This document shows positions 6,409-9,967 of a stretch of 9,967 bases of DNA, piece after piece. The stretch spans positions 1 to 9,967 of the forward strand of contig DTYU01000202.1 in assembly GCA_012961725.1 (NCBI GenBank), read 5' to 3'. The stretch comes from Desulfotomaculum sp. Lineage in GTDB: Bacteria > Bacillota > Desulfotomaculia > Desulfotomaculales > Ammonificaceae. A program made the translations under genes and the position numbers. Numbering within the stretch: position 1 is the first letter of the stretch; the number at the start of each line of letters is the position of its first letter. Below the pieces are notes generated by a model. That model was not told the origin of the DNA, ran no database searches, and saw only the letters and a program-made list of their open reading frames with translations.

Positions 6409-6466
6409 ACTGGTCACCTCTTCACCGCCGATATGCCGCAGTTGCTTGAATCGGGTGACGGGATAA

Positions 6467-7522
6467 ATGCGTGGTTCGGTGTGGCTTTACCGGTTGTACG
6501 ATATCGCCCAGGAGATCGATTTGGTCCAGGCGGAAGAGCTGTTGGCGGCGGAGAAGCCGGTGTGGCGGCTCAGGCTCTCGCGGGTAAGGCCCAAGGCGCT
6601 GGAATTCAAGAACCCGCCGGTAACCGTAGAATTGGAGGGCCGCCCTTTTCGGGCGGGGAAATGGGAGTTTTCCACCGCACCGATTTCCCGGCTATACGAC
6701 TTCGGGGTTTTAAGTATAGTGATAAAACTCCTGTTACCGGACGACTTTGGTTACGACGAACTGCGGGAGCTTGCCATACAGACAAGTGAGTTTGAAAGAT
6801 TCGAGCCCGCCTTCGCCGGCTACCGTGACAGCATCATCAAGGCGGTGCGCCCGGCGATCGCGGGAGAAGGGTTGACCGGGTTCGCCGAGGACTTTGTGGT
6901 CTTTTACTTTGATAGTTGGCCCAAGGACTGGGACCCGGTCCCCCTCCTGCTTAGCGAGCCGGGGCCGGTAAGCCAGGAGATGCGGCGGGAAACGCTGCGC
7001 AATCATTTCTCGTACGGGGAAGACAGTTCGGTCATTACCTGGGATGGGGCGCTGATTTGCGACCCTGCCGGTAGCACGGATATTCCCGACCTCCTCGAGT
7101 TTGCAAACGCCCAGCTCCTGGAGCTGAGGTACTACGACAACGTGCTTGACCGCGAGGTGGCGGCAATGTATGACGCCATCGAAGAAGCGGGGCGGGGAGG
7201 ATACCGCCGTTTAAGGAAATACCGGAATATTATGCGGCGGCTGATGGAGCTTGTGGTGGAGGTAACCGAGATTACCGAGCGGGTGCAGAACGCGCTCAAA
7301 GTGACAGAAGACGTTTTCTACGCCCGGGTTTACGTGGCGGCGCTGAAAACGTTCCGTCTGCAGGAGTGGCTCAAGAGCATCGACCGCAAGGTGGAAGTCA
7401 TTGAACGCTGTTACGCGATGCTGAGCGATGAATTGGTCACGCACCGGTTTTTGATCTTGGAGGCGGCGATTGTCCTGCTAATCGCGTTCGAGATCATCTT
7501 GTGGCTGTGGACGCTGAAATAG
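6467..7522 (+). CDS. Tail-anchored conserved protein resembling RMD1/RMND1 (DUF155)
   Basis: A 351-residue protein, soluble for most of its length, with one C-terminal hydrophobic helix (about 327-348, LILEAAIVLLIAFEIILWLW) that would anchor it in the membrane with the bulk in the cytoplasm. Several stretches look like the RMD1/RMND1 (DUF155) family: SSVITWDGALI (187-197), DLLEFANAQLLELRYYDNVL (208-227), the helical region 255-320 (VEVTEITERVQNALKVTEDV, RLQEWLKSIDRK) and the final HRFLILE-type anchor. RMND1 supports mitochondrial translation in eukaryotes; bacterial roles are unknown. A TAA stop sits directly before ATG 6467, which fixes the earliest start. The ribosome site is weak (GGGTGA). 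The gene follows the DUF4013 gene by 58 bases and may be co-transcribed with it. CDS is secure; family assignment comes from remembered motifs. Confidence 0.8.
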   Translation: MRGSVWLYRLYDIAQEIDLVQAEELLAAEKPVWRLRLSRVRPKALEFKNPPVTVELEGRPFRAGKWEFSTAPISRLYDFGVLSIVIKLLLPDDFGYDELRELAIQTSEFERFEPAFAGYRDSIIKAVRPAIAGEGLTGFAEDFVVFYFDSWPKDWDPVPLLLSEPGPVSQEMRRETLRNHFSYGEDSSVITWDGALICDPAGSTDIPDLLEFANAQLLELRYYDNVLDREVAAMYDAIEEAGRGGYRRLRKYRNIMRRLMELVVEVTEITERVQNALKVTEDVFYARVYVAALKTFRLQEWLKSIDRKVEVIERCYAMLSDELVTHRFLILEAAIVLLIAFEIILWLWTLK

Positions 7523-7530
7523 ATTTCCCA

Positions 7531-7583
7531 GTACTCAACTAAACGTGAAGTGTACGAGATAGGCCAATAACTGAGTTGAGTGC
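7531..7583. repeat. Inverted repeat in the gap before polX
   Basis: GTACTCAACT (7531-7540) pairs with AGTTGAGTGC (7574-7583) over ten positions with one wobble, across a 33-base interior. It starts 9 bases past the stop of the tail-anchored protein gene. There is no T-run, so it is not a simple terminator; it may be an RNA structure or a protein-binding site. Confidence 0.5.
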
Positions 7584-7735
7584 CGGGGAGCAACTTGTTC
7601 ATTTTACTTGGGCTCTTTAAGGCCGGTCTTATAACTCATGCCGAGCTTAATATCCTTGCTGGTGCCGTGTCGGTGGCGGCTCCGCAACTGGCACTTTTGT
7701 GAGGATTTTTCCCGTATTATTCTTGCCGCAAAGAC

Positions 7736-7759
7736 GGCGCGGATTGCGCGCCATTTTTT
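7736..7759 (+). terminator. Rho-independent terminator upstream of polX
   Basis: GGCGCG (7736-7741) and CGCGCC (7747-7752) form a 6-bp all-GC stem with a 5-base loop (GATTG). One A and six T residues (7754-7759) follow. It probably ends transcripts coming from the 5746-7522 genes or from a short RNA in 7523-7735. Its presence also argues that the open frame running back to 7638 is not part of polX. Confidence 0.7.
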
Positions 7760-7786
7760 GCTATGGGCCGGGTTTTCTGGTATGAT
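7758..7786 (+). promoter_or_regulatory. Candidate promoter of polX
   Basis: TTGCTA (7758-7763, 4 of 6) and TATGAT (7781-7786, 5 of 6) are separated by 17 bases, with a TGG extension just before the -10 box. The expected transcript start, near 7793, would leave only about 10 untranslated bases before GTG 7803, which is unusually short. Its -35 box overlaps the T-run of the terminator. Confidence 0.4.
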
Positions 7787-7790
7787 ATTA

Positions 7791-7797
7791 AAGGTGG
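7791..7797 (+). promoter_or_regulatory. Ribosome binding site deciding the polX start
   Basis: AAGGTGG lies 5 bases before GTG 7803. This start gives a protein whose N-terminus fits other PolX proteins. The longer reading from ATG 7638 would run through the terminator and add 55 unrelated residues. Confidence 0.6.
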
Positions 7798-7802
7798 TCG
7801 GG

Positions 7803-9536
7803 GTGAAAAACGGCGAAGTTTCTGCGGTTTTCCGGCAGATGGCGGAAATTCTGGAGATCTTGGGGGAAGACGCCTACCGGATAAGGGCCTACCAGCGGGC
7901 GGCGCAGAACATTGAGAACCTTCCGGAGGATATCGCCGCCATTAGGGAGCGCGGGGAGCTAACCAAGATTCCCGCCATCGGCAAAGAGATCGCCCGCAAG
8001 ATAGAGGAGATCCTTGATACCGGGACTCTGCAGAAATACGAGGAATTAAAGCAAAAGGTCCCGCCCGGGCTGGTGGAGCTCCTCCAGGTTCCGGGTGTCG
8101 GGCCGAAGACCGCAAGAATGCTTTATGAAAAGCTCAGCATTGAAAATCTGGCCACACTCGAGCGGCTGGCACGGGAAGGACGGCTCAAGGGCCTGCCCGG
8201 AATAAAGGCGAAGACCGAGGAGAATATTCTCCGGGGCATTTCGCTCATGCGTTCCGTTCAAGAGCGCCGTCCGTTGGGACTGGTGCTGCCGCTGGTACGC
8301 CGCGTTACGGCGCTGTTGCAGGAGCGCGCAACAGTCAGCCGGCTAAGCCCAGCGGGCAGCATCCGGCGTTATAGGGAAACCGTTCGGGACGTGGATATAT
8401 TAGCGGCCTCGAAAGAGCCGGAAAAGGTGGTTGATGCTTTCGTAAGCCTGCCCTTTGCGGCCGAGGTGATCGCCCACGGCCCCACCAAAGGCAGTGTGCG
8501 GACGCCGGACGGGCTTCAGATCGACTTGCGCGTGGTGCCGGAAGAAAGCTACGGCGCAGCGCTCTGCTATTTTACCGGTTCCAAGGCGCACAACATCCGG
8601 GTGAGGGAACTGGGTGTCAGGCTCGGGCTGAAGATAAATGAATACGGCGTTTTCCGCGGGGAAGAAAGGATCGCCGGCACCACCGAGGAAGAGGTTTTCG
8701 CTGCTGTAGGCCTGCCTTACATCCCGCCGGAGATGCGCGAGGATCGCGGTGAAATAGAAGCCGGGCTGGACGGGCGGCTCCCGCAGGTGGTGGCGCTTAC
8801 GGAGATAAAGGGGGATTTCCACGTTCACTCGAAGTACAGCGACGGCGCCGCTTCGCTCGGGGAGATCGCGGAAAAGGCAAAGCGGCTGGGCCTGGAATGG
8901 GTTGCGGTCTGCGACCATTCGCAGTCGCTCAAGGTGGCCGGCGGCCTCGACGCAGCAGCCCTGAGTGAGAAGCGCGCCGCGATTGAGGCCTTTAACGCGC
9001 GCAGTCCCGACGTTAAGCTCCTCTGCGGCACGGAGGTGGACATCGGGGTGGACGGCAGACTTGACTACCCCGATGAGGTTTTAGCGTCGCTTGATGTGGT
9101 TGTAGCAGCCATCCATACCGCATTCCGCCAGGGCAAAGAGGTTCAAACGCGGCGGCTGCTGAGCGCAATCAACAACCCTTACGTGCATGCAATCGCCCAC
9201 CCCACAGGAAGGCTGATAGGAGAACGGGAGGGTTATGCACTCGACTTGGAGCGGGTCTTTGAAGCTGCGGCGAGGACGGGAACATTCCTTGAGATCAACG
9301 CCTATTACAAGCGACTTGACTTAAACGATCTGTATGCGCGTGCCGCCGCCGAAAAAGGAATCGGCTTCGTGATCGGGAGCGACGCCCACCTGCTTGACCA
9401 GATGGAGTTCTTAGATCTGGGCGTGGGGGTGGCCCGCCGGGGATGGCTGACGGGGCAGCAGGTCATAAATACGCTCAGTTACAAGGAACTCTTAAAGGCC
9501 CTTAGGCAAAAAAGGGATTTAATGTTACATATTTAG
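7803..9536 (+). CDS. polX: DNA polymerase/3'-5' exonuclease PolX
   Basis: A 577-residue family X DNA polymerase with a C-terminal PHP domain; Bacillus subtilis PolX has about 570. It fills short gaps in base-excision repair, and the PHP domain gives 3'-5' exonuclease and AP-endonuclease activities. Residues 1-75 are the helix-hairpin-helix 8-kDa domain, with a second HhH at 95-145 (VPGVGPKTARMLYEKL, LPGIKAKT). The palm holds GS185-186 and catalytic D196, D198 (RDVDIL) and D241 (QIDLRVV); the thumb region has YFTGSKAHNIRVRELG (256-271). The PHP metal ligands are H340, H342 (DFHVHSKYSDG), D347, H372 (CDHS), E411, H438, H466 (AHPTGR), D527 and H529 (GSDAH). All expected residues are present, so both activities should be intact. 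GTG 7803 was chosen for its ribosome site and length. The next gene starts 26 bases after the stop and is probably co-transcribed. Confidence 0.96.
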   Translation: MKNGEVSAVFRQMAEILEILGEDAYRIRAYQRAAQNIENLPEDIAAIRERGELTKIPAIGKEIARKIEEILDTGTLQKYEELKQKVPPGLVELLQVPGVGPKTARMLYEKLSIENLATLERLAREGRLKGLPGIKAKTEENILRGISLMRSVQERRPLGLVLPLVRRVTALLQERATVSRLSPAGSIRRYRETVRDVDILAASKEPEKVVDAFVSLPFAAEVIAHGPTKGSVRTPDGLQIDLRVVPEESYGAALCYFTGSKAHNIRVRELGVRLGLKINEYGVFRGEERIAGTTEEEVFAAVGLPYIPPEMREDRGEIEAGLDGRLPQVVALTEIKGDFHVHSKYSDGAASLGEIAEKAKRLGLEWVAVCDHSQSLKVAGGLDAAALSEKRAAIEAFNARSPDVKLLCGTEVDIGVDGRLDYPDEVLASLDVVVAAIHTAFRQGKEVQTRRLLSAINNPYVHAIAHPTGRLIGEREGYALDLERVFEAAARTGTFLEINAYYKRLDLNDLYARAAAEKGIGFVIGSDAHLLDQMEFLDLGVGVARRGWLTGQQVINTLSYKELLKALRQKRDLMLHI

Positions 9537-9562
9537 GCAAAAATAGTCTTGAGGTGGATGTT

Positions 9563-9967
9563 ATGGATAGGATCAAGACCGCATATGAAAAGGCACTTGA
9601 AAGGATAAGCAAAATGAACCTGGCCGACGTCGATGTGTCGAGCGTGGAGTACATACCGAAGGGCGGCGCTGTTGCAGCCCGGTTTTTAAGGGATAAGGAT
9701 TTCGACCTGATTGCCGAGCTGGAGAAATACAGTGAAGATGTGCGCGGTTACGTCCGGGAGGGAATTCTGGAAGCCCTGCTGCGGAATATACAGTTGCCGA
9801 AGGATGAACAGGCGCAGGATGCCAACCGCCGTGCCATGGACGGACTGCTGGCCATCAAGAAAGACAAGCGCGTGCTCAAGCAGATCTTCAGCGAATTGGA
9901 ATACCTTTTCAACTATTACATGCAAGCAGTAGCGCATAGTTATGCCAACCTCAAGGAAAGCTTTGCC
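9563..9967 (+). CDS. Conserved protein of unknown function (DUF6657-like), runs past the window end
   Basis: The first 135 codons of a gene that continues beyond the window. ATG 9563 has GAGGTGG (9551-9557) 5 bases upstream. The protein opens MDRIKTAYEKALERISKMN, then SVEYIPKGGAVAARFLRD, and continues as a mostly helical, charged sequence without signal peptide, membrane segment or known catalytic motif. The opening and the VEYxPxG segment resemble DUF6657-type proteins common in Firmicutes, but that is a recollection of style, not a firm match. It lies 26 bases after polX on the same strand. The track shows only shadows of other frames here; this frame has steady codon use and no stop to the window edge. 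Confidence 0.8.
   Translation, partial: MDRIKTAYEKALERISKMNLADVDVSSVEYIPKGGAVAARFLRDKDFDLIAELEKYSEDVRGYVREGILEALLRNIQLPKDEQAQDANRRAMDGLLAIKKDKRVLKQIFSELEYLFNYYMQAVAHSYANLKESFA

Noticed and set aside
7638..7802. N-terminal extension of PolX from ATG 7638
   Set aside because: It would run through a good terminator, has no ribosome site and does not look like the PolX N-terminus; GTG 7803 fits family length.

Overview
The window looks like chromosomal DNA of a moderately GC-rich Firmicute, most likely a Desulfotomaculum/Pelotomaculum-type Peptococcaceae relative. Reasons are strong purine-rich ribosome binding sites, TTG and GTG starts, tightly packed co-directional genes, a two-domain PolX, a DUF4013 membrane protein and a HD-GYP signalling protein. 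This placement is inferred from gene style; no marker gene is present.

Left part (1-1410): a tyrosine recombinase with all six catalytic residues but an eroded 5' end, followed by a strong imperfect palindrome and a rho-independent terminator. This looks like the edge of an old integrated element. The rest of the 307-base gap holds only small hairpins.

1411-2484, minus strand: a PAS plus HD-GYP protein, a probable cyclic-di-GMP phosphodiesterase. It is divergent from the next block across a 219-base intergenic region.

2704-5551, plus strand: four closely spaced genes, probably one operon. They encode a YkgJ-type cysteine-cluster protein, acylphosphatase, a PIN-domain protein with an odd basic, proline-rich N-terminal extension, and a TIGR01212/YhcC-type radical SAM protein.

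5552-5745: a 194-base gap with a short palindrome and a 44-base unit repeated perfectly in tandem, plus a 17-base third partial copy.

5746-7522: a DUF4013 membrane protein and a tail-anchored protein resembling the RMD1/RMND1 (DUF155) family. A gap follows with a long-range inverted repeat, a terminator and a candidate promoter.

7803-9536: DNA polymerase X with its PHP nuclease domain. 9563 to the window end: the start of an unrecognised, DUF6657-like gene.

Most of this is ordinary chromosomal content, and I do not see a convincing new multi-gene system. The items most worth a second look are the extended PIN protein, the tandem 44-base repeats, the palindrome behind the integrase and the gap upstream of polX.
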